NCBI RefSeq assembly: GCF_963924675.1
Contig: NC_089230.1
Location: 74,639,223-74,703,222, forward strand
Reading direction: 5' to 3'
DNA from: Phocoena phocoena
Taxonomy: Eukaryota; Chordata; Mammalia; Artiodactyla; Phocoenidae
Length of the DNA: 64,000 nucleotides
Under the pieces are notes generated by a model. That model had not been told where the DNA came from. It searched no databases and saw only the letters and a list, made by a program, of their open reading frames with translations. Position numbers and translations under genes: made by a program. Positions 11,867-22,057 of the stretch are shown here, one piece after another (the first letter of the stretch is position 1; every line of letters starts with the position of its first letter).

Positions 11867-12328
11867 TCAGTCAGTGTTCACGCAGCCAACCCCAGTCCTC
11901 TCCCTGGCATCTGACCTCCGAAGCCTGAGCCTCAGCTCCCAGCCCCCGCCCGCCCCCTCAGGTGAGCAGACAAGCCTCTCAGGCTGGTGAGTGCTGGTTG
12001 GCACCGCTCCTCTGTGTGGGAATCTCTCTGCTTTGCTCTCTGCACCCCTGTTGCTGTGCTCTCCTCTGTGGGCCCGAAGCTTCCCCCCGCCCACCCCCTG
12101 TCTCTGCCAGTGAAGGGGCTTCCTAGTGTGTGGAAACGTTTCCTCCTTCACAGCTGCCTCCCTGAGGTGCAGGTCCCATCCATATTCTTTTGTCTCTGTT
12201 TTATCTTTTTTCTTTTGCCCTACCAAGGTACGTGGGGAGTTTCTTGCCTTTTGGGAAGTCTGAGGTATTCTGCCAGTGTTCAGTAGGTGTTCTGTAGGAG
12301 CTCTTCCACATGTAGATGTAGTTTTCAT
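11867..12328 (-). other. 153-codon sense ORF in the LINE-1 5' UTR
   Basis: The ATG is about 64 nt from the L1 5' edge and the frame stays open for 153 codons upstream of ORF1. The predicted peptide is very basic, with runs of Lys, Arg and Glu, and has no domain I recognise. Its length owes something to GC-rich, stop-poor composition. It could be an upstream ORF of the L1 mRNA or simply chance. It is unlike primate ORF0, which lies on the antisense strand. Confidence 0.3.
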
Positions 12329-12371
12329 GTATTTTGGGGGAGGAAGGTGATCTCCACATCTTACTCCTCCA

Positions 12372-12379
12372 CCATCTTG
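12372..12379 (-). promoter_or_regulatory. YY1-like motif at the L1 5' end
   Basis: The minus strand reads caagatgg about 13 nt inside the element. Human L1 has a YY1 site at the same relative place that fixes the transcription start, so the position supports an intact 5' end. Binding here is inferred. Confidence 0.5.
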
Positions 12380-12725
12380 AAGGTGCCCCTCTATAAGTAT
12401 ATTATTATTATTACTATTATATCATTATGTTGAGTCAGTAAAAAATCAGTCAAAATAGATTGTTAGACTTTGTTTCTGAACATGATTGCCTGAGAGAAAA
12501 CAAACTTATTTTCCTGACATAAACAGTGGAAGACAGAGTAAAATGAATGAAACCAGTGTCATCAAACATTGAACCACAGGCAGTGTAAGACTCTGTTTCC
12601 TGAGAGGAGAGAGACAAATGAAATTAATCCAACCACACAACCACCCTGGCTTTCTGCTTCCAAGCACATTTCGGAATGTGGTATGAGAGGGCTATCTTCT
12701 ATCTCCAGCAGAGCAGGTTATTCTT

Positions 12726-12930
12726 TTTTTTGTGTGTGTGGTACGCGGGCCTCTCACTGTTGTGGCCTCTCCCGTTGTGGAGCACAGCCTCCGGACGCGC
12801 AGGCTCAGCGGCCATGGCTCATGGGCCCAGCCGCTCCGCGGCATGTGGTATCTTCGCGGACCGGGGCACAAACCCGTGTCCCCTGCATCGGCAGGCAGAC
12901 TCTCAACCACTGCACCACCAGTGAAGCCCC
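12726..12930 (-). mobile_element. CHR-family SINE
   Basis: Reverse copy. The tail is interrupted by TGTGTG rather than a pure T run. TSD agagcaggttattctt / agagcagattattctt (15 of 16) at 12710-12725 and 12931-12946. Confidence 0.93.
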
Positions 12931-14269
12931 AGAGCAGATTATTCTTAATGAGTTTAAGATACTCATATCAGAATTCAATGAGGTCGTGTTAGCTAGAAGT
13001 TGTAAAGTGGAGCTCTGAAAAGGATTGAGCTAAGCAAAAAAACAACAACAAAAAAAACAATCTGCATAGGGGTTCATTTGAGCCTTTGCTGAATCTTAAT
13101 ATGTGCATGTATTTGGTGAAATTCTACAAGGTAGGGCAAAGAACCAGAGAGCTGTATGCTGAATACAAAACAGGGAGCTTTTTGAGCTATATTCAGAGTG
13201 GAGAGTCTGTTGATTACACACATCATAGACAACTTAGAAAGGTCATGCCTTTACAGTAGGACTAAACTACATCTAGAATAAAGATTACTCCTGACCCACT
13301 CTAACAAGGAATAAAAACAAGTATTAAAGGATCAAGTAATCCAAAAATAACTAAATTGCTTGCTAAAATAAATCTCAATACTGTCAAAAAAAATAAAGAC
13401 AACTAAATCCAGATACTCGTTGCCATTACTCACAATGTCCAGCATCCAATCAAAAACTGCTATATGTGGCAAGAACTAGAATAGAGTAATTCATAACCAG
13501 GAAAATAATCATTCACTAGAAATAAAACCAGGAGTCATAGAAATGATAGAATTAGCAGACAAGGACTTCTAAATGGGTCTTGTAAATAGTTCAAAAATTT
13601 AATTCAAAACATGAACATAATGGGAAGAGAAATAGAAAAGATAAAGAAGACAAAAATGGAACGAAAGACTTAAATGTGAAAAAATACAGTATCTGAAATG
13701 AGAAATCTATGAGATTCATGGATTGTTAGAAGCTACAGAAGAACCCATCAAAACAGAAACCATCTAATCCAAAATGAAGCACATGGAAGGAAAAAGACTG
13801 AAAAAAGTAACAAAGAATATTTAGATCCCAGGAGTTGAAATCTGAAAAAAAAAGTGTGAAGAATCTGAAGCCAGATGATCACAAAGGAAAACATGCCAAA
13901 CCACATCATAGTCAAATTGCTGAAAACTAGTGATAAAGAGAAGAAATTAGAAGCTATCAAAGACACAAGAGGAAAAAGGATGATCTCAGGCTTTATTTTC
14001 AGAAGATGATGGAAAAACATCTCTAGCATGGAAAAAAAAATCCAATGAAGATATCCTTGAAACATGGAGATGGAATTTTTCAGACACACTGAAGCTGGTA
14101 GCTTTTATTGCCAGCACATCTGCACTACAAGAAATGTTATAGGAAGTTCTTCAGATGGAAGGAAAGGATACCAGATGGAAACTTGCATCTACATAAAGGA
14201 ATGAAGAGTGCTGGAAATATTAAATATGTGACCAATAGGACAGGTATTTTTTCCAATTTAAAACATTTC

Positions 14270-14307
14270 TTTAGAATTTAGTCATAAATTTAGAATTTAG
14301 TCATAAA
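14270..14307 (+). repeat. Tandem duplication, 19-bp unit
   Basis: The unit tttagaatttagtcataaa occurs twice head-to-tail inside the ancient L1. Confidence 0.9.
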
Positions 14308-14351
14308 TTGACTGTTTAATAAAAATTTATAACAATGTATTGTGAGCTTTT

Positions 14352-14558
14352 TTTTTTTTTTTTTTGGTGGTACACGGGCCTCTCACTTTTGTGGCCTCTC
14401 CCGCTGCGGAGTGCAGACTCTGGCCGCACAAGCTCAGTGGCCATGGCTCATGGGCCCAGCCACTCTGCTACACGTGGGATCTTCCCGGTCCGGGGCATGA
14501 ACCCATGTCCCCTGCATCGGCAGGCGGACTCTCAACCACTGCGCCACCAGGGAAGCCC
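14352..14558 (-). mobile_element. CHR-family SINE nested in ancient LINE-1
   Basis: Reverse copy opening with a long T run. Perfect 14-bp TSD tattgtgagctttt at 14338-14351 and 14559-14572. Confidence 0.95.
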
Positions 14559-14912
14559 TATTGTGAGCTTTTTAACATACATAGAAGTAAAATGTATGGT
14601 GACAATAGTACAAAGGACAGAAGTTAAGAAAGTGGAAGTATACTGTTCTACATTATGTGGTTCTTACATTATATGTGAAGCAATATGATATCACTTGAAG
14701 ATGGACTGTTATAAATTAAAGGTACATATTGTAAACCACAAAGCAATCAATACAAAATAAAGCCAAGAGGTGTAACTTATAATGCACTAGGGAAGATAAA
14801 ATGGAATAATTAATAAATTAAATTCAAAAAAAGGAATAAAAGGAAAAACAAAAGAAATATAAACAATAGTAAGATGGTGGACTTAAATTCAACCATAATA
14901 ATAATTACATTA

Positions 14913-15125
14913 GGGCTTCCCTGGTGGCGCCATGGTTGAGAGTCCGCCTGCCGATGCAGGGGACACGGGTTCGTGCCCTGGTCTGGGAAGATCCCACATG
15001 CCGCAGAGTGGCTGTGCCCGTGAGCCATGGCCGCCGAGCCTGCGTGTCCGGAGCCTGTGCTCCACAACGGGAGAGGCCACAACAGTGAGAGGCCCGTGTA
15101 CCGCACAAAAAAAAAAAAAAAAAAA
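14913..15125 (+). mobile_element. CHR-family SINE nested in ancient LINE-1
   Basis: Forward copy with a roughly 20-nt A tail. TSD aattacatta (10 bp) at 14903-14912 and 15126-15135. The A and B box regions are well preserved. Confidence 0.94.
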
Positions 15126-15235
15126 AATTACATTAAATGCAAGTGGTTTAACTAGTTGACTAAAAGAGAGAGATTATTAGATTAGGGGGGAAAAAAACCC
15201 ACAAAAAAACAAACAAAAAAACCCACTCAGCTATA

Positions 15236-16302
15236 TTTGTTCTTAGCATTTAATCATTGTCTGATCATTCCAACATTTGTATATCTGAATCTGATTCTGC
15301 TCCTTGCTTTGTCTCTCATTCTTTTCTATTTTTTTCTTGACTTTGAGCATGTCTTGTAATTTTTGTTGAAAATTGGGTATGATGTATCCATAATAGGAGT
15401 TGAAGTAGATAGACATTTATTGAGATTTTATGTTATTAATCTGGCCAGGGGTTGAGGTGTACTTAATGTTTGCTTTATCTGTTGGTACCAGGGCCTTCAA
15501 GTTCCTCCAGTGTCCTTGTTTTTGTTTCCCCTGTTGACTTTTAGCTTCTCATATACTCCTTCTCCAAGAACGACTTGTCTTGTAGCCTTTAGAGGTAATC
15601 CAGTGTTAGTATACTAGAGGCCTATTGAGGCAGTGGTGTGTGAGAGGGACTAATTCTATAATCTTATGATGAAATTTGTTTCTTGGTGAGCCTGTGTCCC
15701 TGGGCTGTGACCTTTACAAGTGCTTCTTACCTCCTCCCACACCACCACACTTGCGTGGATACAGGAAGACTAGAAAGTGCTGGAGTGGGGAAAATGTTCT
15801 CTTCCCCTGGTTGGATAAGTCTCTGGTGAAGTCTTCTCCCTTGGAGAGTAGGTCTTTCTGATGAAGTATGCTCTGGGCATATTACACAATGATACCTCCC
15901 CAGCTCATCCACAGACAAAAAGTAATCTTTCTCAAGCCTTCACTGAGAAACTGGTGGGATTCCTGGAGGTAAAACCCATGAAAGTCTGGAGGCCTCCCCT
16001 AAAAATACAGTCCTCAAAAGTTTTTCCCTGTCATGTTAATCCACACCAGCCTCTAACATTTCTTCATAATTATAATTCAGGTGTTTATCCTAGCTTATGG
16101 CTATAGTTGCTGTGCTCTTGGTAAGCAGATCTTAGCTATGAATCTCTAAATTCACCTGTCTCTTCAGATTTTGGGGTAGCAGTTGCCATGCAGCCTCAAC
16201 TGGGTCCAATAAAAGTTACTGATTTTCAATTCAGCTTCTTCTTGTTTTAAGGATAGATGATGCCTTCCATGCACTTTACATGTTGGATCCGAAACCAAAA
16301 GT
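15236..16302. other. Unidentified 1.07-kb block interrupting the ancient LINE-1
   Basis: The L1 reading of ORF2 stops at '...cagctata' and resumes at '...gtctatactttctctacaag', so this block was inserted between neighbouring L1 positions. The 5-mer ctata is present on both sides (15231-15235, 16303-16307) and may be a short TSD, but five bases could be chance. The interior is T-rich on the left and more mixed on the right, with no long open frame. It resembles old mammalian interspersed repeat sequence, perhaps untranslated-region sequence of another LINE-1 in antisense, but I cannot name it. Confidence 0.45.
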
Positions 16303-16909
16303 CTATACTTTCTCTACAAGGAACATACTTAAATATAAAAACAGATAGGTTCAAAGTAAAAGTATTAAAAAAGATATACCAAGCAAGCACTAATCTTCAG
16401 AAAGTTGAAGTAGCTATATTAATATTAAACAAATGGACCTTTGAACAAAGAATACTAGCAGGGATAAAGGGGGAACATTTCATAGTGATAAAGGAGTAAA
16501 TTCAAGACATGCAGTCCATAAGTATCTATGCATCAAATAACAGAGCTTCAAAATATTCAAGGCAAAAGTTGAAAGGAAAAGTAACATCCACAATTACAGT
16601 TGGAGGTTTCAGCACTCTATTCTTAGTTTTTGACAAAAAAGAAGATAGAAAATAAGGATGTGGAATACTCATTTTCTCCCATATTGAAGTACAAGTTCAG
16701 TATAATCCCAATTACAATCTTGGTAGCTTTCTTTTTCTTTTGTAGAGGTTGGCAAGCTGATTCTAAAGTTTATGAGAATGCCAACAATCTAGAGTAGCCA
16801 ACACCATTTTGAAAAAAGAATAACAAAATTTAAGAACTTAAAATACTTGATTTCAAGACCTACTACAAAGCTACATTATTATAACTGTTGGCAAGAGGAT
16901 AAGCATGTA

Positions 16910-17123
16910 GGGCTTTCCTGGTGGCACAGTGGTTGAGAGTCCGCCTGCCAATGCAGGGGACACGGGTTCGTGCCCTAGTCTGGAAAGATCCCACATGCCG
17001 CGGAGTGGCTGGGCCCGTGAGCCATGGCCGCTAAGCCTGCACATACGGAGCTTGTGCTCCGCAACGGGAGAGGCCACAACAGTGAGAGCCCGCGTATCGC
17101 AAAAAAAAAAAAAAAAAAAAAAA
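16910..17123 (+). mobile_element. CHR-family SINE nested in ancient LINE-1
   Basis: Forward copy with an A tail of about 24 nt. Perfect 14-bp TSD aggataagcatgta at 16896-16909 and 17124-17137. The start reads gggctttcctgg, with one change from the usual gggcttccctgg. Confidence 0.95.
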
Positions 17124-17196
17124 AGGATAAGCATGTAAAGCAATAAAACAGAATAGAGAGTCTAGAAACAAACCTACACACAAAGGATTAATTGAT

Positions 17197-17476
17197 ATTT
17201 TTTAAAAATTTTTATTTATTTATTTTTGGGTCTTCGTTCCTGTGTGTGGGCTTTCTCTAGTTGCGGCGAGCGGGGGCCGCTCTTCATCGCGGTGCGCGGG
17301 TCTCTCACTGTCGCGGCCTCTCTTGTTGCCGAGCACAAGCTCCAGACGTGCAGGCTCAGTAGTTGTGGCTCACGGGCCTAGTTGCTCCGCGGCATGTGGG
17401 ATCCTCCCAGACCAGGGCTCGAACCCGCGTGCATTGGCAGGCAGATTCTCAACCACTGTGCCACCAGGGAAACCCC
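17197..17476 (-). mobile_element. Long-variant CHR SINE (CHR-1-like)
   Basis: It shares the tRNA-like end (read in reverse, finishing ...ccaccaggg) with the other SINEs. Its distal part differs: after the T-rich tail comes 'gggtcttcgttcctgtgtgtgg' and 'tctctagttgcggcgagcg', the signature of the longer, older CHR type. TSD aggattaattgat / aggatttattgat (12 of 13) at 17184-17196 and 17477-17489. It lies only 60 bp from the preceding short SINE. Confidence 0.88.
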
Positions 17477-18634
17477 AGGATTTATTGATTTTTGACAAAG
17501 GTGCCAAGGTGATAGAATAGTGAAAAGATAGGCTGTTCAACAAATGGTGATGGAATAACTGGATTATACATATGAAAACATATGAAACTGATATAAATAT
17601 TATATGTATTTATCATATACATAAATCAATTCAAAAGGGAATCACAGACTTAAAGGTATAACACTTCATAAAGGAAAATTCTCATAAAACTGGGACAGGT
17701 AAAGATTTCCTAGTTCAAACATTTAAAAGGGTGAACCATAAAAATAATTGATAAATTGGACTTCATCAATGTTATAAACTTGTGTTCTTATAAATAAAAT
17801 AAGGCAAATCACAGACTAGATGAAAATATTCAAAAAACATATATTTGACAAAAACTTGTACCCAGGATGTATAAAGAACTATTACAGCTCAGTAATAAGA
17901 AAACTAATAGCCCAACTAAAAGTGACAAAAGACACTTTAGAGAAGAAGGAATGATCAACTAGCACTGGAAAAGTCACTGAGGAAATGAAATTAAAATCAC
18001 AATGAGATACCACCTCATACCCACTAGAATGACTACAATTAAAAAGACACCCCCCCCACCACTGCCGGTGGGGGTACAAAATGGAGCAGCCATCTTGGAA
18101 AATAGTTTGGCTGTTTCTTACACCGTTAACAATGTATTCAACATACAACTCAGCAATTCTACTCCATATTTACCCTTAGGGAATTGAAATTATATGTGCA
18201 CACACAACTTTAAATAAATGTTAATAGCATCTTTATTCATAATAGCTCCATACTGGGAAGTACGTCTCAGAAACTGGTGAAAGGATGAACGAATTGTAGT
18301 ATATCTTACGATGGAAGTTTATTCATCAATAAAAAAGAAGAAACTACTGATGGACACAACATCATGGATGAATCTCAAAGGCATTATACTAAGCAAAAGA
18401 AGCCAAACACAAAAGAGTACATACTCATTCATGTGACAATGTAGAAGAAACAAATCTAATCTAGAGAGAGAGAAGCAGAGCAGTGGTGGCCTGATGCTGG
18501 GCCTGGTGTGGCTGACTGTCTGTGATGAGGCACCAGGACACTTTGTGCGTGGGAGTGGGGTGGAACTGTTCTGTATCTTGATTGTAGTCTAATATTTGTT
18601 TTACAAATGCATACATTTATCAAAACTCACCAGA

Positions 18635-18668
<34 letters not shown>

Positions 18669-18695
18669 CTCTCTCTCTCATCATCTCTCTCTCTG
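18635..18695 (+). repeat. (CTAT)n then (CT)n microsatellite
   Basis: About eight CTAT units to 18667, then CT dinucleotides broken by one catcat, inside the 3' UTR of the ancient L1. Confidence 0.95.
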
Positions 18696-18740
18696 TTTTT
18701 CCTATATATAAATTATACCTCAATAAAATTGATTACAAGA

Positions 18741-19566
18741 AAGAGCTTATGAGTAATTGACTAACTTTAACCTACAAACTAATTTTTTTGGATTAATGAA
18801 AAGTAATGTGTGTCTGGAATCTTAAAACTTTCACATATGCTTTTATTTAATCCCTGTAATAAGCCAGAAATGTATATTTTATTTTTCTTACTTTATTAAT
18901 AAAGAAATCCTTGCTTAAGATAAATACATTACCCAAATTCTCATAGTTATTAAGGTTTGAAACTTCAGTCTTCCATCTTCTCTGTTCTTTCTTCTCCTGT
19001 AAGCCGCAGCCCTCTACTCCATTTCTGGAAGAAGAGCATAGGACAGTATGATCTAATATTAAAAGTCATTCCTATCCTTCCTAGAGAGGAGTCTGTAACC
19101 ATTAAGTGCCTTGCTACTTCTAATTTTAGATAAGCAGACTAAGAGAGAGAGGTACAACAGAGCAGGTATATGAGGCAGTAACATAGTGGGGAAGGGACTC
19201 AAAGGATGGCCTTTGCCATGGCTCCTTAAATTGAGATGCTGTGATTTAAGAAATCATTACTTAATATTCATCCTTAGGCCTGAACTTAATTAAGATCTCA
19301 AGTAACTTTTACTTGGGAAGATCAACAGAGAAGAATTGCAGAAATGCACTTTTTATTGAAGAGAAAGTGACATTAATCTTCTAAGTTTTATTTAGCCATG
19401 AGCTTAGTTGGTGCTTGATTTCTTTTCCTGTTTAAATAAACTTGGATAAGCAGTTGGATTGAAACAAAAAGTATGGTATTATAGCTTATTGGTAAAATCC
19501 CAGGAATTATTATAAACTGACTCTGTTCCTGACTTTCATCAGATTAGCAGTGGTGGGATTCTGGGC
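18741..19566. other. Unique sequence
   Basis: AT-rich with no repeat or exon recognised. A pyrimidine stretch ending gcag near 19005 is not followed by a convincing open frame and donor. Confidence 0.45.
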
Positions 19567-19686
19567 TTTCTGTCCGTCTATCTATCTACCACCTATTTAC
19601 CTATCTATCTTATTTAATTCCAAGAACCCAGTAGTATACATATGATTATCCTGAGTTTGCAAATGAGAAAAATGAGGCTTAGTATA
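19567..19686 (-). mobile_element. Imperfect CTAT repeat followed by a weak MIR fragment
   Basis: A degraded CTAT array (19572-19610) runs into 'tttgcaaatgagaaaaatgaggctta', the conserved centre of MIR read in reverse. Too short for firm limits. Confidence 0.4.
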
Positions 19687-19805
19687 AATACACTTACTGC
19701 TTATTTGTATTTCCTAGTTTTCTGTAATGAACACCTGCTGATTATATAATAAAAAAGTTAAATGTGCTTATTTAGTATTTACTATAAACTGAATTAAATT
19801 TATTT
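19687..19805 (+). repeat. Direct duplication, copy A
   Basis: Matches copy B (20506-20620) at a constant offset of 819 bp over most of its length, with about 85% identity and an identical 20+ base core containing ctgattatataat followed by aaaaaagtta. It could be a segmental duplication or two copies of an unnamed short repeat. Confidence 0.8.
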
Positions 19806-20109
19806 TTTTTTAATTTTATGGGATTTTAGGGGAGTAGTTTCTAACACTTGGCAAAAATTTAATGCTTCCATTCTGAGCATATTTCACTTCAGAGGCAGGA
19901 ATAATTTCGATCAAGTTAACAACTTTCTATAAATAGAATTCTATTTTCTCCTTCAAGTTTTAATATTAAATTACAATATGTTTTGGGGTTTTTTTGGTTA
20001 TGAAAAAGAAACCAAAGTATTCTTAAATTCTAATTTCTGAAACCATACTTTTTCAAAAAATGGAAAAGCAATAGAATAATACACTGATAGTGGATAAAGG
20101 AGGCTTCAG

Positions 20110-20215
20110 TATTGTGAGGAATAGTACTGCAATTTTACAAAGAAGTTAATTTTCTCAAAGTCACACAGCAGGCTACTGAGGGCCAAACATTTCCATTCTG
20201 TCACACCACCTGCAT
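20110..20215 (-). mobile_element. MIR SINE fragment
   Basis: Carries 'attttacaaagaagttaat', 'tctcaaagtcacacagcag', the reverse-oriented MIR core with its familiar tcacacag element. It lies between the two copies of the 819-bp-spaced repeat. Confidence 0.6.
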
Positions 20216-20505
20216 GATACTAATAAAATAAGTATTTGCAGAGTGGGGATGTGACGTATCTTGTTTTGTCTGTTTGACCACAGTAGCATAAATGTCTAAA
20301 AGTACAACAAATGATGGTCAGGGAACAAGATGCACAGCATCTAAATAGCTGGTCTGCTTATTACTATCTGCCCCCATCCCTCTCCTGCCTCCAGTAAACT
20401 GTGACAAAGCAGTCCACACATCTACTTACATGCATCTGTTCTTATCACTCTGGACACTGCCATCTTACAGAAATAAATAGCTTGACCTCCACTGAAGTAA
20501 GGAGC

Positions 20506-20620
20506 AATACATTTACTGATTATTGGTATTTTCTAGTTTGCTCTAATGAACATCCACTGATTATATAATAAAAAAGTTAGATATAGTTATTTTCTACTAT
20601 GAATTTAGCTCGATTTATTT
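20506..20620 (+). repeat. Direct duplication, copy B
   Basis: Partner of 19687-19805. Relative to copy A it has scattered substitutions and about 4 bp fewer near its end. The copies share no A tail or TSD that would mark them as retrotransposed. Confidence 0.8.
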
Positions 20621-21653
20621 AAACAAATTAAAATTTTCAAAAGGAATGGCATCAAAAATTCAAACTGCTCTAGTAAATGAACTAATTGAAGGAGTCATTG
20701 ACACAGTCAGAACCATAAATTAGATCCTGGGCAGGTAGGATAGTTGTGGGAGAGTTCACTTACTAAAACTCCTCCTGAGTGTCTCTGAAAAATCGTATCT
20801 GTTTTCTTCGAAAGTGTTTAAATCTGTTCCACGGTACATTCAGTAACTGTTAATACCTGCCTCACCCACCTGTGTTAGTGAGATAAATACGGAATCCAAA
20901 ACACAATAGGTAAAATAATTTAGAGTTTACTTTTTGAAGTTTGTGTGATATTCTTCATTTGAGCAAATTCCTAAAAAAGGTTGAACTCATTTCCTCCACT
21001 GAAAAATATAGCTTAGCACTAGCTTTAGAAGTTAGCTTCCCTGCTCTCCCCAGCTAATCCACTACATCTTCAGAAACATCTATTTCTGAATACTAGTTTG
21101 ATGACAACCATTCTAGAGATGTAGAATCACACTAAAGGCTTTCTCCAAACATCTGGCTCTGCTCCCTCATGGGAGTGTTTTTCATGCAATTACATAAGGT
21201 GATTCAGGCCGACATTGTGAGTTGGAATGCAGTTTTCACTAGGGTTTTCAACATTCTTGAAGTTAGATAAATCTCAGGAAATTCGTAGTTGACACATCCA
21301 ATTATCACCTTGCTGTAGTTTACAGTGACCATGGCCAATGTCAGTCTTTCCTGACAGGCAAGGGGAGCTTAGTGATGATAGATTATACACAGAGAACGTA
21401 AAATTTAATGCTGGACTTAGTCCTCGTGAGCTTAGAGTTATACTTAAATTATTTGGGGCAAAGAAGAAATAATAGTTTCTGGAAGTTTCTCTACCTCCAA
21501 AGGAAAACCCCAGGCAGCACATCCCATTCGTTTGTATTAAATTGTTCATCTGATGTTCGCACTAGAAGACTAGGGTTTCTTCAGTGTAGAAGAAAATTAA
21601 TAAAGAAATTAATTAAATGAGAATTCACATAAATATAACCTCGGTTAACTTTA
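20621..21653. other. Unique sequence
   Basis: No repeat or exon recognised. A 91-codon minus-strand frame at 21274-21549 has no recognisable domain. Confidence 0.45.
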
Positions 21654-21773
21654 TTCTCTCTCTTTCCTCCCTCCCTCCCTCCCTCCCTCCCTTCCTTTCT
21701 TCCTTCCTTCCTTCTTCCTTTCTTTCTCTTTCCTTCTTGCCTTCTTGGCTTCCATTCTTTCTTTTTTTTTTTT
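21654..21773 (+). repeat. CCCT/CCTT pyrimidine tract
   Basis: Positions 21654-21738 are pure C/T for 85 nt, with six CCCT units then CCTT and CTTT units, followed by broken CTT and a T run. Such tracts mutate quickly and can form triplex (H-DNA) structures. Confidence 0.95.
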
Positions 21774-22057
21774 ACTTATAAAATACTTGAATGAAGAGGT
21801 AACAAAATTATAGTATCAGGAACTTAAATGTAAAAATAATTCTAATATAATTTCCATGCAGTGTCCTAAGGTTAGTAGATTCTCTGGCAGAGCTTGTTTA
21901 CCTGGGCTCTCTTTAATGCTGTCCCAGGAAAAGCAATTTTAAATGAAGCTTGAGGTCCTGTGGGGTCTAGAATCACACAAGATTCTTTGATCATTACAAG
22001 ATACTAACACAACAGACTAGAATTTCATTACCTGAACATTTAAAAAAACAAGTTTTA

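Larger units (their letters stand above)
4642..12391 (-). mobile_element. Full-length LINE-1 (7.3 kb plus two nested SINEs)
   Basis: Order on the minus strand: 5' UTR (12391 to about 10189), ORF1 relic (10188-9296), ORF2 relic (9237 to about 5023), then 3' UTR and a short degraded A tail ending at 4642. A perfect 15-bp TSD, tataagtatattatt, sits at 4627-4641 and 12392-12406, so the element is complete rather than 5'-truncated. Removing the two SINEs and their duplications leaves about 7,309 bp, the usual mammalian L1 size. The first bases of the element carry a YY1-like motif, typical of intact L1 5' ends. Both ORFs are broken, so it is no longer autonomous. It landed in a MIR tail. Confidence 0.95.
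10189..12391 (-). promoter_or_regulatory. LINE-1 5' UTR / internal promoter region
   Basis: About 2.2 kb lies between the element's 5' edge and ORF1. The outer part (about 11440-12130 on the plus strand) is GC- and CpG-rich against AT-rich surroundings, as expected for an L1 promoter. The inner part (10692-11100) is A-rich with a GAAA repeat. A 153-codon sense frame (12328-11867) and a 99-codon antisense frame (11987-12286) lie near the 5' edge. Promoter function is inferred from family knowledge; no activity can be read from sequence. Confidence 0.75.
13180..15235 (+). mobile_element. Ancient LINE-1 (L1M type), 5' half
   Basis: Heavily mutated but in L1 order: 'attagcagacaaggacttc' near 13555, ORF1-like text such as 'catcatagtcaaattgctga' near 13904, 'aggaagttcttcagatggaa' near 14141, the 'tacataaaggaatgaagag' spacer, 'agtaaaatgtatg' near 14586, and the start of ORF2 ('ttacattaaatgcaagtgg') after 15126. 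Two CHR SINEs are nested inside. It stops at about 15235, and the matching continuation restarts near 16303. The 5' limit is approximate. Confidence 0.75.
16303..18740 (+). mobile_element. Ancient LINE-1 (L1M type), 3' half
   Basis: Starts in the ORF2 endonuclease region ('tctctacaaggaacatactt', 'agtagctatattaatatt'). At about 16680 it jumps to late ORF2 ('ttcagtataatcccaatta', 'gctgattctaaagtttatg'), an internal loss of roughly 2 kb. It continues through 'aatcacaatgagataccacctc' (from 17995) to a 3' UTR ending in aataaaattg near 18723-18732. Two SINEs (16910, 17197) and a tetranucleotide expansion (18635) lie inside. It is colinear with the 13180-15235 piece, so both are one element. Confidence 0.75.

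Noticed and set aside
13748..14089. 113-codon minus-strand frame
   Set aside because: Antisense of ancient L1 ORF1; the Phe/Leu-rich composition reflects A-rich L1 sense sequence.
14913..14990. tRNA-like A and B boxes
   Set aside because: They belong to the tRNA-derived head of a SINE; there is no complete cloverleaf or discrete tRNA gene.
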